From NCBI RefSeq assembly GCF_017833525.1, contig NZ_JAFICD010000001.1, forward strand, positions 248,001 to 312,000: DNA of 64,000 bases, read 5' to 3'. The DNA is from Duganella sp. 1411 (GTDB lineage Bacteria > Pseudomonadota > Gammaproteobacteria > Burkholderiales > Burkholderiaceae_D). Under the pieces are notes generated by a model, which worked only from the letters and a program-made list of their open reading frames with translations, was not told the DNA's origin and ran no database searches. Each line of letters starts with the position of its first letter. The stretch's first letter is position 1. Of this stretch, positions 40,189-50,535 are shown piece after piece. A program made the translations under genes and the position numbers.

Positions 40189-40299
40189 TGCATTTACGAG
40201 GATAGATAGCTGAATTCAAATTAAGGGGAGGGCGCTATGCATCTTCAGCGCACTACTGGCCGGACTAATTATCGGCCTCAGCCCGATAGATAAAAAGCG

Positions 40300-40339
40300 C
40301 CCTGAAAAAACAAAACGCCCGATAACTTCATCGGGCGTT
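40300..40339 (-). terminator. Terminator of the second parvulin gene
   Basis: On the minus strand, AACGCCCGAT and ATCGGGCGTT enclose a six-base loop and are followed by TTTGTTTTTT. Confidence 0.88.
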
Positions 40340-40387
40340 CTGTCGAGGCGGGCGGCTGGGCCGCTCCGCTAATTAAAACTACCAGTC

Positions 40388-41164
40388 TTACTGGACCTTG
40401 GCTTTCTTAATCAGTTCGTCGCGGTAGGCGGCGATTTTCTTCTGTTGCAGCGCTTCGGCAACCTGGCCTTTAACTTCGGCCAGGGCCGGCAGTTTGGTGG
40501 CGCGCGATTCTTCCAGCTTAATCACGTGGTAACCGAATTCGGTTTTAACCGGGGTTTCGGTAATCGCGCCCGGCTTCAAGGCCACCATGGCGTCGGCGAA
40601 AGGCTTGACCAGCTTGGCGGGCGTCATCCAGCCCAGGTCGCCGCCGTTGTTGGCGGAACCGTCTTTCGACACCTTGGCCAGCTCTTCGAACTTGCCGCCG
40701 GCTTTCAGCTTGGCGATGATGTCCTTGGCTTCCTGCTCGGTCGCGACCAGGATGTGGCGCGAATGGTATTCCTTGTCGCCGACGGCGGCCTTGTACTTGT
40801 CGTACTCGGCCTGGATTTCAGCGTCCTTGACCGGGTTCTTCTTGACGTAGTCGGCCAGCATGGCGTTGATGGTGATGCTTTGCGCGGCGTTGTCGATGGC
40901 CGACTTCACGTCCGGCTTGTTGCCATAGCCTTGCTTGCTGGCTTCCTGCAGCAGCACTTCGCGGCCGATCAGTTCTTTCTTGACCATCTCGCGCAGTTGC
41001 GGGCTGTCAGGCTGCTGGCCTTGGGCCACCACCTGCTTGACCATCTGGTCCACCTTGGCGGCGGGAATAGCCTTTCCATTGACGGTCGCGACGTTTTGCG
41101 CGAAAACCGGGGCTGCAACGACAGCGATCAGTGCTAACAACAGACGGGCTGGCTTCAACATCAT
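40388..41164 (-). CDS. Periplasmic parvulin-type peptidyl-prolyl isomerase, paralogue 2
   Basis: 258 residues. A signal peptide (LLLALIAVVAAPVFA) is followed by a SurA_N-like helical region (QPDSPQLREMVKKELIGREV) and a parvulin domain (SRHILVATEQEAKDIIAKLK through FGYHVIKLEE). It assists folding of exported or outer membrane proteins. It is a close relative of the protein encoded at 41264-42040 along its whole length, so the two arose by tandem duplication. The ATG at 41164 follows a separate leader after the terminator of the upstream copy. Confidence 0.92.
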   Translation of the reverse strand: MMLKPARLLLALIAVVAAPVFAQNVATVNGKAIPAAKVDQMVKQVVAQGQQPDSPQLREMVKKELIGREVLLQEASKQGYGNKPDVKSAIDNAAQSITINAMLADYVKKNPVKDAEIQAEYDKYKAAVGDKEYHSRHILVATEQEAKDIIAKLKAGGKFEELAKVSKDGSANNGGDLGWMTPAKLVKPFADAMVALKPGAITETPVKTEFGYHVIKLEESRATKLPALAEVKGQVAEALQQKKIAAYRDELIKKAKVQ

Positions 41165-41221
41165 TATTAAATCCTATAAAAAAACAAGAAATTGCACTCG
41201 GCGGTGCATTGTACCAACGCA

Positions 41222-41251
41222 AAATCAAAAACGGCGCCCCGCAGGGCGCCG
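41222..41251 (-). terminator. Terminator between the tandem parvulin genes
   Basis: On the minus strand, CGGCGCCC and GGGCGCCG pair around a four-base loop and are followed by TTTTTGATTTT. It lies just after the upstream parvulin gene, so the downstream copy probably has its own promoter. Confidence 0.85.
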
Positions 41252-41263
41252 CCTTCTATAACA

Positions 41264-42040
41264 TTACTGCACTTTTGCTTTCTTGACCAGTTCTTCCTGA
41301 TACGCTTGCAGCTTCTTCTGGGCCAGCGCTTCCGAAATCTGCGGCTTGACTTCTTCCAGGGTTGGCAGCTTGGCTGGACGGATGTCGTCGACCTTGATGA
41401 CGTGGAAACCGTTCGGGGTCTGCACCGGCTTCTCGGTCACGCCACCTTTTTGCAGGGCCACGAAGGCGGCCGAGAACGCTGGTGGGAAGGACGAAGGCGA
41501 GGCCCAGTCCAGATCGCCGCCGTTGGCAGCCGAACCGGTGTCTTTCGACGTCTTGGCCAGGTCCTCGAACTTGGCGCCGCCCTTCAGCTTGGCGATCACG
41601 TCGTTGGCTTCGGCTTCGGTCGCCATCAGGATGTGGCGCACGTGGTATTCCTTGTCGCCGGCCTGGGCGACGAAGCGGTCGTACTCGGCTTTGATGTCGG
41701 CGTCGGAGATCGGGTTCTTCTTGATGTAGTCGGCGATCATCGCGTTGATGATGATGGCCTGGCGGGCGTTGTCGATCTGTGCCTTGACTGCCGCGTCCTT
41801 GCCGAAACCTTGTTTTTCCGCTTCCTGCATCATCACTTCACGGCCGATCAGGTCTTTCTTGATCAGTTCGCGCAGTTGCGGCGAGTCCGGCTGCTGGCCC
41901 TGGGCCACAACCTGCTTGACGACGGCTTCGACGCGCGAGGTTGGGATAGCTTTGCCATTAACAACGGCAACGTTCTGTGCGAAAGCAGGCACGGCGATAA
42001 CGAGAAGTGCAATCAGCAAACTGGCTGGCTTGAAAGTCAT
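41264..42040 (-). CDS. Periplasmic parvulin-type peptidyl-prolyl isomerase, paralogue 1
   Basis: 258 residues with a signal peptide (ASLLIALLVIAVPAFA), a SurA_N-like part with the same QPDSPQLRELIKKDLIGREV block as its neighbour, and a parvulin domain (VRHILMATEAEANDVIAKLK through NGFHVIKVDD). In Burkholderiales a gene like this usually follows bolA, as here, so this is probably the ancestral copy and 40388-41164 the duplicate. Both proteins have identical length and share the AKVQ C-terminus. Confidence 0.92.
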   Translation of the reverse strand: MTFKPASLLIALLVIAVPAFAQNVAVVNGKAIPTSRVEAVVKQVVAQGQQPDSPQLRELIKKDLIGREVMMQEAEKQGFGKDAAVKAQIDNARQAIIINAMIADYIKKNPISDADIKAEYDRFVAQAGDKEYHVRHILMATEAEANDVIAKLKGGAKFEDLAKTSKDTGSAANGGDLDWASPSSFPPAFSAAFVALQKGGVTEKPVQTPNGFHVIKVDDIRPAKLPTLEEVKPQISEALAQKKLQAYQEELVKKAKVQ

Positions 42041-42159
42041 TATTAATTCCTGTAAGGGGAAAGTTTTAGCGAAATTGCCTGGAAGGAGTTGGATCAGCTA
42101 TCTGTCTTTGTGTTCAATTATTCTGAAACCGATAGGACCGCTCCTAGCCGGGCGCTACA

Positions 42160-42432
42160 TCATACTTCGGACGGAGCCAATGCGGTAATGGCCAATGCAT
42201 GGATTTCTTTATGCATCATATCGTGCACGGAATCATACACGAGTCGATGTCTTGTGACGAGTTTCAGGCCCTCGAATTGTAACGAAACGATTCTGACGCT
42301 GTAATGGCCGCCGCCGGAGGCCGCGCCGGCGTGGCCGGCGTGCAGCGCGGAATCGTCTTCCAGCACCAGTTCGACCGGCGACAGCGCGGCCTGGAAGCGG
42401 CCGCGCATGCGGTCCATGCGGGTATCGCTCAT
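42160..42432 (-). CDS. bolA: BolA family protein
   Basis: 90 residues of the BolA fold, with HAGHAGAASGGGHYSVRIVS and the conserved histidine in RHRLVYDSVHDMMHKEIHAL. BolA proteins pair with monothiol glutaredoxins to handle iron-sulfur clusters. The ATG at 42432 overlaps the yciB stop as ATGA, which fixes this start and shows translational coupling. Confidence 0.93.
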   Translation of the reverse strand: MSDTRMDRMRGRFQAALSPVELVLEDDSALHAGHAGAASGGGHYSVRIVSLQFEGLKLVTRHRLVYDSVHDMMHKEIHALAITALAPSEV

Positions 42433-43058
42433 GTCGGATCCTTCATATGGCGCGACAAATAAATCGTCTGCGCAACAATAAACACGAACATGATGGCCGT
42501 CGAGCCGAACGCCTTGAAGCTGACCCACGAGCTGGTGTCGCCTTTAAATAGCACGAAGGCGACATACCAATTGAGGCAGCCCATGGCGACGAAAAAACCG
42601 ATCCATGCCCAATTGAGGCGCGACCAGATCAAATCCGGCAGCTCGATGATTTCGCCCATCGACTTGCGCATCAGATTCTTTTTAAAGACGAATTCGCTTA
42701 TCAGCAAACCGGCCGCGAAGAACCAATAGACGATACTTAGTTTCCATTTGATGAATACTTCATCGTGCAAGTAAATCGTCAGGCCGCCGAAAAACACGAA
42801 CATGCCCAGCGAGAACCACATGAGGAATTCGACCTTGCGCCCGCGCAGCTTCAGATAGGCGATCTGCGCCATGGTGCCGATGATGCCCACCAACGTCGCC
42901 AGCACGATCGGCGACTGGTCCGCCGTGACCGACCCGCCGGAGATGATGCCGCTCAAATAAGTGTTGATGAAGTGCTGGGAGGCTTCGGCGTTGGCGCCCG
43001 AAAGCTTGTAGGCCCCGAAGAACAGCAGGACCGGGAAAAAGTCGAACAGGAATTTCAT
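42429..43058 (-). CDS. yciB: Inner membrane septation protein YciB (IspZ family)
   Basis: 209 residues with five or so membrane helices, starting MKFLFDFFPVLLFFGAYKLS, the hallmark N-terminus of the family. YciB affects septum formation and envelope integrity and interacts with elongation and division proteins. It lies between msrB and bolA in a conserved block and overlaps bolA by four bases. Confidence 0.95.
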   Translation of the reverse strand: MKFLFDFFPVLLFFGAYKLSGANAEASQHFINTYLSGIISGGSVTADQSPIVLATLVGIIGTMAQIAYLKLRGRKVEFLMWFSLGMFVFFGGLTIYLHDEVFIKWKLSIVYWFFAAGLLISEFVFKKNLMRKSMGEIIELPDLIWSRLNWAWIGFFVAMGCLNWYVAFVLFKGDTSSWVSFKAFGSTAIMFVFIVAQTIYLSRHMKDPT

Positions 43059-43078
43059 GGTGTGTATTTATTAGCGTT

Positions 43079-43477
43079 TTAGTCTTGTGGATCGAAGCGC
43101 AACGAGGCCGAGTTGATGCAATAACGCAGGCCGGTCGGCGGCGGGCCGTCCGGGAACACGTGGCCCAGATGGGCATCGCATACCGCGCAAATGATTTCGG
43201 TGCGCAGCATACCATGCGTGCGGTCGGTTTTCTCGATCACGTTGGCCGGATCCAGTGCCTCGAAATAGCTCGGCCAGCCACAGCCGGAATCGAACTTGGC
43301 ATCGGAACGGAACAGCGGCGTGTCGCAGCACACGCAGGTGTAGATGCCATGCTCGTGATGATCCCAGAATTTACCGGTAAATGCACGCTCGGTGGCGGCA
43401 TGCCGGGTCACCTGGTATTCCATCGGGTCCAGCATGGCGCGCCATTCGGCATCGGTTTTGTTGACTTTAGTGGTCAT
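43079..43477 (-). CDS. msrB: Peptide-methionine (R)-S-oxide reductase MsrB
   Basis: 132 residues, complete SelR domain. Two CxxC pairs (CVCC and CAVC) bind structural zinc, and RYCINSASL holds the catalytic cysteine. It reduces methionine-R-sulfoxide in proteins. No signal peptide, so cytoplasmic. The stop is 20 bases before yciB, and selO lies 14 bases upstream, suggesting one redox-related operon selO-msrB-yciB-bolA. Confidence 0.96.
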   Translation of the reverse strand: MTTKVNKTDAEWRAMLDPMEYQVTRHAATERAFTGKFWDHHEHGIYTCVCCDTPLFRSDAKFDSGCGWPSYFEALDPANVIEKTDRTHGMLRTEIICAVCDAHLGHVFPDGPPPTGLRYCINSASLRFDPQD

Positions 43478-43491
43478 GGATGAGTGCTCGC

Positions 43492-44916
43492 TTAAGAAGA
43501 ACAGCTGACTTCAAGATGGCTTGCCCAGTCCGGCGGCAAAGCGGCGTAGTGGTCGTGCTCGGGCTGTTCGTCGTAGGGGCGCCGCAATACGGCCAGCAGG
43601 CGCTCCACCTCGGAAAAGTCCTTGTTTTGCGCTTTTTCTATGGCGACCTGGGCCAGATAATTACGCAACACGTATTTGGGGTTGATCTTGTTCATCGCAA
43701 GCTGGCGCGCGGTATCATCGCTGGCCTGGGCTTGCAGGCGCGCGCGGTACTGGCCGGCCCAGGCGTCGAAGGCCGGGCGGTCGATGAACAGGTCGCGCAG
43801 CGGTTCGTCGCCGCCGGCGTCGGCCGCCCGCAACCCGCCGAGGCGCCGGAAGAAGAGCGTGAAATCGACGCCGTTGGCCTGCATTAGCGCGAACATGGCG
43901 TCGAATAGCGCACGGTCGGCGTCCGCGTGTTGTTCCAGCGGGGTCAGCCCCAGCTTGGCATGCAGCAGTTCGTCGAGCTTGGCGGCGAACGCCGGCTGGT
44001 AGACGTCGAGCGCGGCCTGGGCGGCCTCGACTTCGCCGATCAGCGGCAGCAGCGCTTGGCCCAGAGCGTAGCAATTCCAGTGGCCGACCTGCGGCTGGTT
44101 GGTGTACGAGTAGCGGCCTTGCTGGTCGGTGTGGTTGCAGATATGGTCGGGATCGAACGCTTCCATGAAGCCGAACGGCCCGTAATCGAGCGTCAGGCCC
44201 AGGATCGACATATTGTCGGTGTTCATCACGCCGTGCATGAAGCCGACCGCCTGCCAGTGCGCGATCATGTGCGCGGTGCGGCGCGTGACTTCGCGGAGCA
44301 GGCCGACGTAGGGATTATCCTCGGCGCGCAATTCGGGGTAAAAGCGCTCGATGACGTAATCGGCCAGGATTTTGAGCTCTTCCGGCTTGTTGCGGTAGAA
44401 CCAGTGCTCGAACGAGCCGAAACGCACAAAGCTGGGCGCCATGCGGATGACGACGGCCGAGGTCTCGATCGTCTCGCGCACCACCCCCTGGTCCGAGCCG
44501 GCGACCGACAGCGCGCGCGAGGTTGGAATGCCCAGCGCGTGCATCGCCTCCGAGCACAGGAACTCGCGGATCGACGAACGCAGCACGGCGCGGCCGTCGC
44601 CCATGCGGGAGTAGGGCGTCAGGCCCGCGCCCTTCCATTGCAGTTCCATCGGACCTTCGGCGGTGGCGACCTCGCCCAGCAGGATCGCGCGGCCGTCGCC
44701 GAGCTGGCCGGCCCAGACGCCGAACTGATGGCCGGAATAGACGGCCGACAGCGGCAGCGCGCGCTCCGGCACGGCGTTGCCGATCAGGATATCGGTGCTG
44801 TCGGCGAGTTGTTCGGGTGTGAGGCCGATCAGGGCGGCGGCCGGCTCGCTGACGGCCACCACGTAAGGCGCGGGCAGCGGCGTCGGAATCAGCCGGGTGT
44901 AAAAGGCGGGCGGCAA
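43492..44916 (-). CDS. selO: Protein adenylyltransferase SelO (start codon uncertain)
   Basis: A pseudokinase-fold AMPylase of at least 474 residues with [38 protein letters not shown], and the active-site region [16 protein letters not shown]. The C-terminus ends Cys-Ser-Ser, where the cysteine takes the place of selenocysteine in animal SelO. The first standard start in frame is TTG at 44916, but the conserved N-terminus [12 protein letters not shown] is encoded in frame further upstream, back to a stop at 44971-44973. That stretch has no ATG, GTG or TTG; only ATT (44961, 44958) and CTG (44943) are near-cognate. The real protein is therefore probably up to 19 residues longer. Confidence 0.9.
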   Translation of the reverse strand: MPPAFYTRLIPTPLPAPYVVAVSEPAAALIGLTPEQLADSTDILIGNAVPERALPLSAVYSGHQFGVWAGQLGDGRAILLGEVATAEGPMELQWKGAGLTPYSRMGDGRAVLRSSIREFLCSEAMHALGIPTSRALSVAGSDQGVVRETIETSAVVIRMAPSFVRFGSFEHWFYRNKPEELKILADYVIERFYPELRAEDNPYVGLLREVTRRTAHMIAHWQAVGFMHGVMNTDNMSILGLTLDYGPFGFMEAFDPDHICNHTDQQGRYSYTNQPQVGHWNCYALGQALLPLIGEVEAAQAALDVYQPAFAAKLDELLHAKLGLTPLEQHADADRALFDAMFALMQANGVDFTLFFRRLGGLRAADAGGDEPLRDLFIDRPAFDAWAGQYRARLQAQASDDTARQLAMNKINPKYVLRNYLAQVAIEKAQNKDFSEVERLLAVLRRPYDEQPEHDHYAALPPDWASHLEVSCSS

Positions 44917-45118
44917 GGACGCGAAGGAATTGTCCAGCGGCAGATTGGCGGCAGTAATAATAGTATCCGTTCAAGTAGGCTCGGCGCGGCTAGCGCCGGT
45001 AAGTGCGGTGATTTTACCGCAGGCGACCGGTGCTGCATTGCAGCATCGAAATCCGTTGACGGTGCTTGTACCGCGCGTCCACACTTGTTTGCATAAATAA
45101 CTATGTTTCGGAGAGTTC

Positions 45119-46774
<1,656 letters not shown>

Positions 46775-46883
46775 GCGGCGGCGATGGAGTGATCATCTCA
46801 GCGGTGCGCCGCGGCCTGCGGCATAGACCGCTATCGTAGCGACGAGCGTTAAGGAGTTTCGTGCAAACGGCGGCCTCGAATAA

Positions 46884-47231
46884 TTAGATTGGCGCCGGTT
46901 CGCCGGCCAGCCGCTCCATGACTTGCACAGCTTCCTTCGCCAGGCCGTCCGGTGTCGTGCGGTCTTTGCTAGTCACTACGCGGCTGGCAACGCCGAGTTC
47001 AAAATCGACCGTGTACCACTATGATTTGTCACCGAAGAAGGACCAATAGCGCAGCACCATTCCATGGCGCGGCAGGGGGATTGGTAGCTTTGGCATCACA
47101 CATGGTTGGCATAAGCGCTGCTTTGCTGGCATGTACGCAAAGACGGGTGCCTGCGCGGGCAGGGCGGTGGACATGACGCTCAGTAGTATCGAGGCTAATG
47201 ACGTGATGGATTTTAGTGAGCGGCTGGGCAT
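46884..47231 (-). pseudogene. Stop-interrupted reading frame, unknown secreted protein
   Basis: An ATG at 47231 opens a frame with a hydrophobic leader (ITSLASILLSVMSTALPAQA) that meets a TAG at 47019-47021 after residue 70 (FFGDKS). The same frame then stays open for 44 more codons (WYTVDFELGVASRVVTSKDR and on to GEPAPI) with GC-rich, gene-like codons up to a TAA at 46884. The whole would be 115 codons. It looks like a gene broken by a point mutation, or one with a sequencing error. I do not recognise the family. The rest of 46775-47437 shows no other gene; a TTGAAC at 47372 and TTTAAA at 47396 may be the promoter of the next gene. Confidence 0.4.
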
Positions 47232-47437
47232 CTCTTAAGCGGCCCCTCGTTCCTGCCGCCAGAGCGGCCACCCATCGCACTCCCTCTAGCAGTGTGCACA
47301 TGGGTGGGCCGCGCAGCTCCTTGTAGCAAAAGCCCGATTTTCCGCCCTGTTTTTCCCTATTTTCCCCGCGATTGAACTATCGCCGCGCTTCCCGGTTTAA
47401 ATATGACAAAGCAGAACAAAATAGGGGAGAAAATCGA

Positions 47438-47827
47438 ATGAATACCACAGTGACCGTGCAGCTGCCCACCGACACCCTGCTCCAACTGATAGAAGAGCTG
47501 CGCCGCCGTGGCGGCTCGCAGGACATTTCGGAAGCCATGACGAAGGCCGTCGAATGCTGGCTGGAAGACCCGGCCAGATTCGCGCCGGGCGCGGACCCTG
47601 AGGACATGCACGGCTATCAATGGAAATCGCTGTTCCTTCCGCCAGGCACCGTGTTGAAATCGTGGAGCTACGGCGAAAACAACTACGCGCGCGTTGAAGG
47701 CGATCAGATCATCCACAATGGCCGCGCGGTGTCGCCGAACCAGTTTGCGCAATCGTTCGCCCGCTCGACGCGCAATGCGTGGCAGGACTTATTCATCCGC
47801 CGTCCGGCGACGAGACCTTCAAAATAG
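47438..47827 (+). CDS. Hypothetical protein with RHH-like N-terminus, probably frameshifted
   Basis: 129 residues. The first 45 residues (TVTVQLPTDTLLQLIEELRR and ISEAMTKAVECWLED) look like a ribbon-helix-helix module; the second part (LPPGTVLKSWSYGENNYARV, then HNGRAVSPNQFAQSFA and AWQDLFIRRP) resembles small DNA-associated domains of the RAMA/DUF4357 kind, but this is only a resemblance. GGGGAG eight bases before the ATG supports the start. The frame stops at 47827, yet a neighbouring frame carries on with a plausible C-terminal tail to 48023, so the annotated end is probably a frameshift product. Confidence 0.6.
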   Translation: MNTTVTVQLPTDTLLQLIEELRRRGGSQDISEAMTKAVECWLEDPARFAPGADPEDMHGYQWKSLFLPPGTVLKSWSYGENNYARVEGDQIIHNGRAVSPNQFAQSFARSTRNAWQDLFIRRPATRPSK

Positions 47828-48023
47828 CCGGCTGCGCGATGAACTGATCGCGGCGGCAAAGCCGGCAGCCGCAACGCCAACCGCTACGATCCCGACTGGC
47901 TCCACCGCAGTGCCGCCGCTGCCGGTTGGATCGACGGCAAACTTGCCCGCGCCGCAGGCCCCGTCACCGGCAGGCCAGCCACCGCGCAACACGGACCGCG
48001 AGCCCGGATGGGACTATGCGTGA
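47828..48023 (+). pseudogene. Out-of-frame C-terminal tail of the preceding gene
   Basis: In a different frame from the 47438 gene, and starting right where that gene stops, codons read SRLRDELIAAAKPAAATPTA and continue as a proline/alanine-rich linker to NTDREPGWDYA and a stop at 48023. It has no ribosome site or start of its own. A third frame reads DETFK at the junction, which suits the preceding domain better, so one or two small indels have probably separated the tail from its gene. Confidence 0.45.
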
Positions 48024-48032
48024 AAAATACGT

Positions 48033-48998
48033 TCAGCAATCATAGAATGCTGAAATCTGTCGCAGCCTGGAAACGATCGCCTTCCTGAGCCTGGCCGGCC
48101 CCGTCACCTCCACCTCGGGCGCCAGCCGCAAGAATTGACCGGCGCCATGCTCAAGCGACTCGACAGGAATCCGCAACGCCACCCGTCCATCCCGCCGCCG
48201 CGAAGGCCGCGCTTGCGCAACGGCACCCGCGACCGCGGCATTCAGATAACGCAGATTCTTGAGCCCAACCGGCGTCGCCAGCACGTCCGCATAGTCCGTA
48301 TAAATCTCCGACTCGAAGCGCGCGACCGACTGCGCCCAATACCGAGCCAGATCGAACCGCTCCGGTGGCCGCGCCTTCTGCTCCAGCATCGTGGCGTGCT
48401 TCACGTTCGAGATCCGATACGTGTGTGGCTTGCCGTCCGTTGCGGCAACGAGATACCACGTACCTGCTTTCAGCACGAGCCCCAACGGATGCACGACCCG
48501 CTCGACCTTGTCGCGCCAGCTCTCGTAGCACATGCTCAGTTGCCTGTCCGTCCAGACCGTCTGAGCGACGATCGCCAGGTACGGCACCGCATCGGCCTCG
48601 CGATACCAGTCGACAGGGTCGAGGTGGAAGCGCGACTGCATCTTCTGCGCCTCCGTGCGCGACGATTCCGGCAGGGAGGTCAGCAGCTTGAGCTGTGCGC
48701 CCTGCAACGGCTTGTCGAGGCCGAGGTCGGCTGCGGGTCCGGCCAGGCCGCTAAGGAACACGACCTGTGCTTCGGAGGGCGTGAGACCGGTTAACCGCGT
48801 GTTCCAGCCGTCGAGCAGGTGGAAGCCGCCGGTGCGGCCGCGCTCTGCGTAGATCGGCACGCCGGCGGAGCTGAGCTGGTCGATGTCGCGATGAAGGGTG
48901 CGCACGGAAATCTCGAGCGCTTCGGCCAGCGCGGCGGCGCTCATGGGGCCCTGCGTCTCGAGCATCATTTGGATGGACAGCAGGCGGCTTGCACGCAT
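48033..48998 (-). CDS. WYL-domain transcriptional regulator
   Basis: 321 residues. An N-terminal winged helix-turn-helix (MRASRLLSIQMMLETQGPMS with VRTLHRDIDQLSSAGVPIYA) is followed by a WYL domain near residues 135-215 (LSMCYESWRDKVERVVHPLG, then TWYLVAATDG and YRISNV) and a C-terminal extension. WYL domains bind nucleic acid or nucleotide ligands and control various stress or catabolic genes. It is divergent from the NIPSNAP gene with 81 bases between starts, so it most likely regulates that gene. Confidence 0.9.
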   Translation of the reverse strand: MRASRLLSIQMMLETQGPMSAAALAEALEISVRTLHRDIDQLSSAGVPIYAERGRTGGFHLLDGWNTRLTGLTPSEAQVVFLSGLAGPAADLGLDKPLQGAQLKLLTSLPESSRTEAQKMQSRFHLDPVDWYREADAVPYLAIVAQTVWTDRQLSMCYESWRDKVERVVHPLGLVLKAGTWYLVAATDGKPHTYRISNVKHATMLEQKARPPERFDLARYWAQSVARFESEIYTDYADVLATPVGLKNLRYLNAAVAGAVAQARPSRRRDGRVALRIPVESLEHGAGQFLRLAPEVEVTGPARLRKAIVSRLRQISAFYDC

Positions 48999-49035
48999 GA
49001 TCGGGCGGAATATATGACATTAGATGGCAGATATT

Positions 49036-49046
49036 GTATTCGATAC
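49036..49046. promoter_or_regulatory. Candidate operator between the WYL regulator and NIPSNAP genes
   Basis: GTAT-TCG-ATAC forms a short palindrome inside an imperfect longer one (ATTGTAT to ATACTGAAT) in the 81-base divergent promoter region. Its position suits a site for the WYL regulator, but the arms are short. Confidence 0.3.
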
Positions 49047-49079
49047 TGAATGGCATTGAACTTAACCAAGGAGAGCGCC

Positions 49080-49805
49080 ATGTCGTATGAATACCCACAA
49101 GTCGTCGAGCTGCGCCAATACACGTTGCACCCAGGGCGGCGCGATGCGCTGATCGATCTGTTCAACCGAGAATTCGTCGAGTCCCAGGAGGCGGAAGGGA
49201 TGAGCGTGTTGGGCCAGTTCTGGGATCTGGATGATCCAGACCGCTTCATATGGCTGCGCGGTTTTGCCGACATGGCGTCGCGCGCGCGTGGGTTATCGGG
49301 CTTCTACGGCGGACCCGTCTGGGCGGCCCACCGCGATGCGGCGAATGCGACGATGATCGATTCCGATGACGTCCTGCTGCTGCGGCCGGCCTGGAACGCT
49401 GCCGGCTTCGCACACGATCCCGCGCGCAGGGCGGCGCACGATGACGGCACGGCGCCGCGCGGTGTAGTCGATGTGACCGTGTTCAACCTGAACGACGCCG
49501 CGGGTCCGGCGTTGCTCGACTTCTGTCGCGAGCGCATGACGCCAGTGCTGCGACGGGGCGGTGCCCTGGAGCAGGGCTGGTATGTCACCGAACCGAGCCC
49601 GAACAATTTCCCGCGCCTGCCCGTCCGCGAGGGGGAAAGCGTGCTCGTCGGCGTAGCCGTATTCAAGGACTTGGCCGCCTACGATGCGTTCCTGGCCGAC
49701 GAGAGCTGGAAACGCGATGTGGCGCCCGTGTTGGCGCAATGGCTCAAGGGAAAGCCGGATGCCAGGAAGTTACTCCCGACAGCCCGCTCAGCCATCCATG
49801 CGTAA
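49080..49805 (+). CDS. NIPSNAP family protein
   Basis: 241 residues containing two dimeric alpha/beta-barrel (ferredoxin-like) repeats. The first starts VVELRQYTLHPGRRDALIDL, the classical NIPSNAP opening, with FYGGPVWAAHRDAANATM; the second has VTVFNLNDAAGPALLDF. The biochemical role of bacterial NIPSNAPs is not known. AAGGAGA six bases before ATG 49080 fixes the start. It is divergent from a WYL regulator, a common pairing. Confidence 0.85.
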   Translation: MSYEYPQVVELRQYTLHPGRRDALIDLFNREFVESQEAEGMSVLGQFWDLDDPDRFIWLRGFADMASRARGLSGFYGGPVWAAHRDAANATMIDSDDVLLLRPAWNAAGFAHDPARRAAHDDGTAPRGVVDVTVFNLNDAAGPALLDFCRERMTPVLRRGGALEQGWYVTEPSPNNFPRLPVREGESVLVGVAVFKDLAAYDAFLADESWKRDVAPVLAQWLKGKPDARKLLPTARSAIHA

Positions 49806-49915
49806 GGAGCACGCCATGAACGAATGACGATGGAGAGCCTCTATGATCCTGGCCACGCGCTGAGCATGCGGCGGCGCGACGAGTGGCTAGCCCACCAATC
49901 ATGTTGCCTCTTTAG

Positions 49916-50479
49916 CTATTGCTGCCCAAAGATGTACGAAACAGCCTTGGTGACCGGCGTGTCGGGCACGAACACGCAAGTGTCGAGGGCGACGAATGCA
50001 GCCTCGTCAAGGAGTGCCCAACCGGAACTTTTTCGCAGGCGCACATTCATCGCATGCCCCCCTTCGGCCCCGATCTCGAAGCTCAACACAGTCGTCCCCA
50101 TCATTTTTTCACGAAACCCTGCGCGCGGATAGCCCGGGTTTGAGCAGGTCGGCTGCGGAACGAGTTCTCGCCAGTGCTCGACCGGACGCAGCTTCGGTTT
50201 GGTTTCAAAGTAGTGGTCGACGACTACGCGCACTTGCTCATACGTAGATACTTCCTCAGGTGGCGAAATCGGAGCAGCATGGGAAGGTAGTTGACAGTTG
50301 GCCGGTTGCGGCTTATCGCTCGATCACTTGAACCACATGTTCGTGCGCGGTTCCAAAAATTCGGCGAACTCGACCGCCGCGTCTAACGACTCATTTCTAC
50401 GACAGATAGTGATGATGAGATGTTGTCCAAAGACACAGCATAGCATCTTGCCCAAATGAAAAAATGCACAGATTCTCAC
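49916..50479 (-). pseudogene. TonB C-terminal-domain protein interrupted by an in-frame TGA
   Basis: Residues encoded at 49916-50233 include TCSNPGYPRAGFREKMMG, VLSFEIGAEG and VRLRKSSGWALLDEAAFVA, matching the C-terminal domain of TonB-like energy transducers. The first usable start is a GTG at 50233, which would leave no membrane anchor. The frame is open upstream to a TGA at 50324-50326 and, in the same frame, open again up to a GTG at 50479 (with FGQHLIITICRRNESLDAAV). So the locus is either one gene broken by a stop codon or a TonB fragment after an unrelated fragment. Codons are AT-richer than in neighbours. The rest of 49806-50535 shows nothing else. Confidence 0.5.
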
Positions 50480-50535
50480 GCTGCCATGCTTCGTGCCCCC
50501 AACTGTAGTAGTGCATGTCCTACGGCAGTCCTTTG

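Noticed and set aside
43492..43503. Possible selenocysteine at the SelO C-terminus
   Set aside because: The codon is an ordinary cysteine codon, not TGA, so no recoding is needed.
50324..50326. TGA read as selenocysteine in the TonB-like frame
   Set aside because: No SECIS-like hairpin directly after the TGA and no known selenoprotein in this family; a broken gene is simpler.
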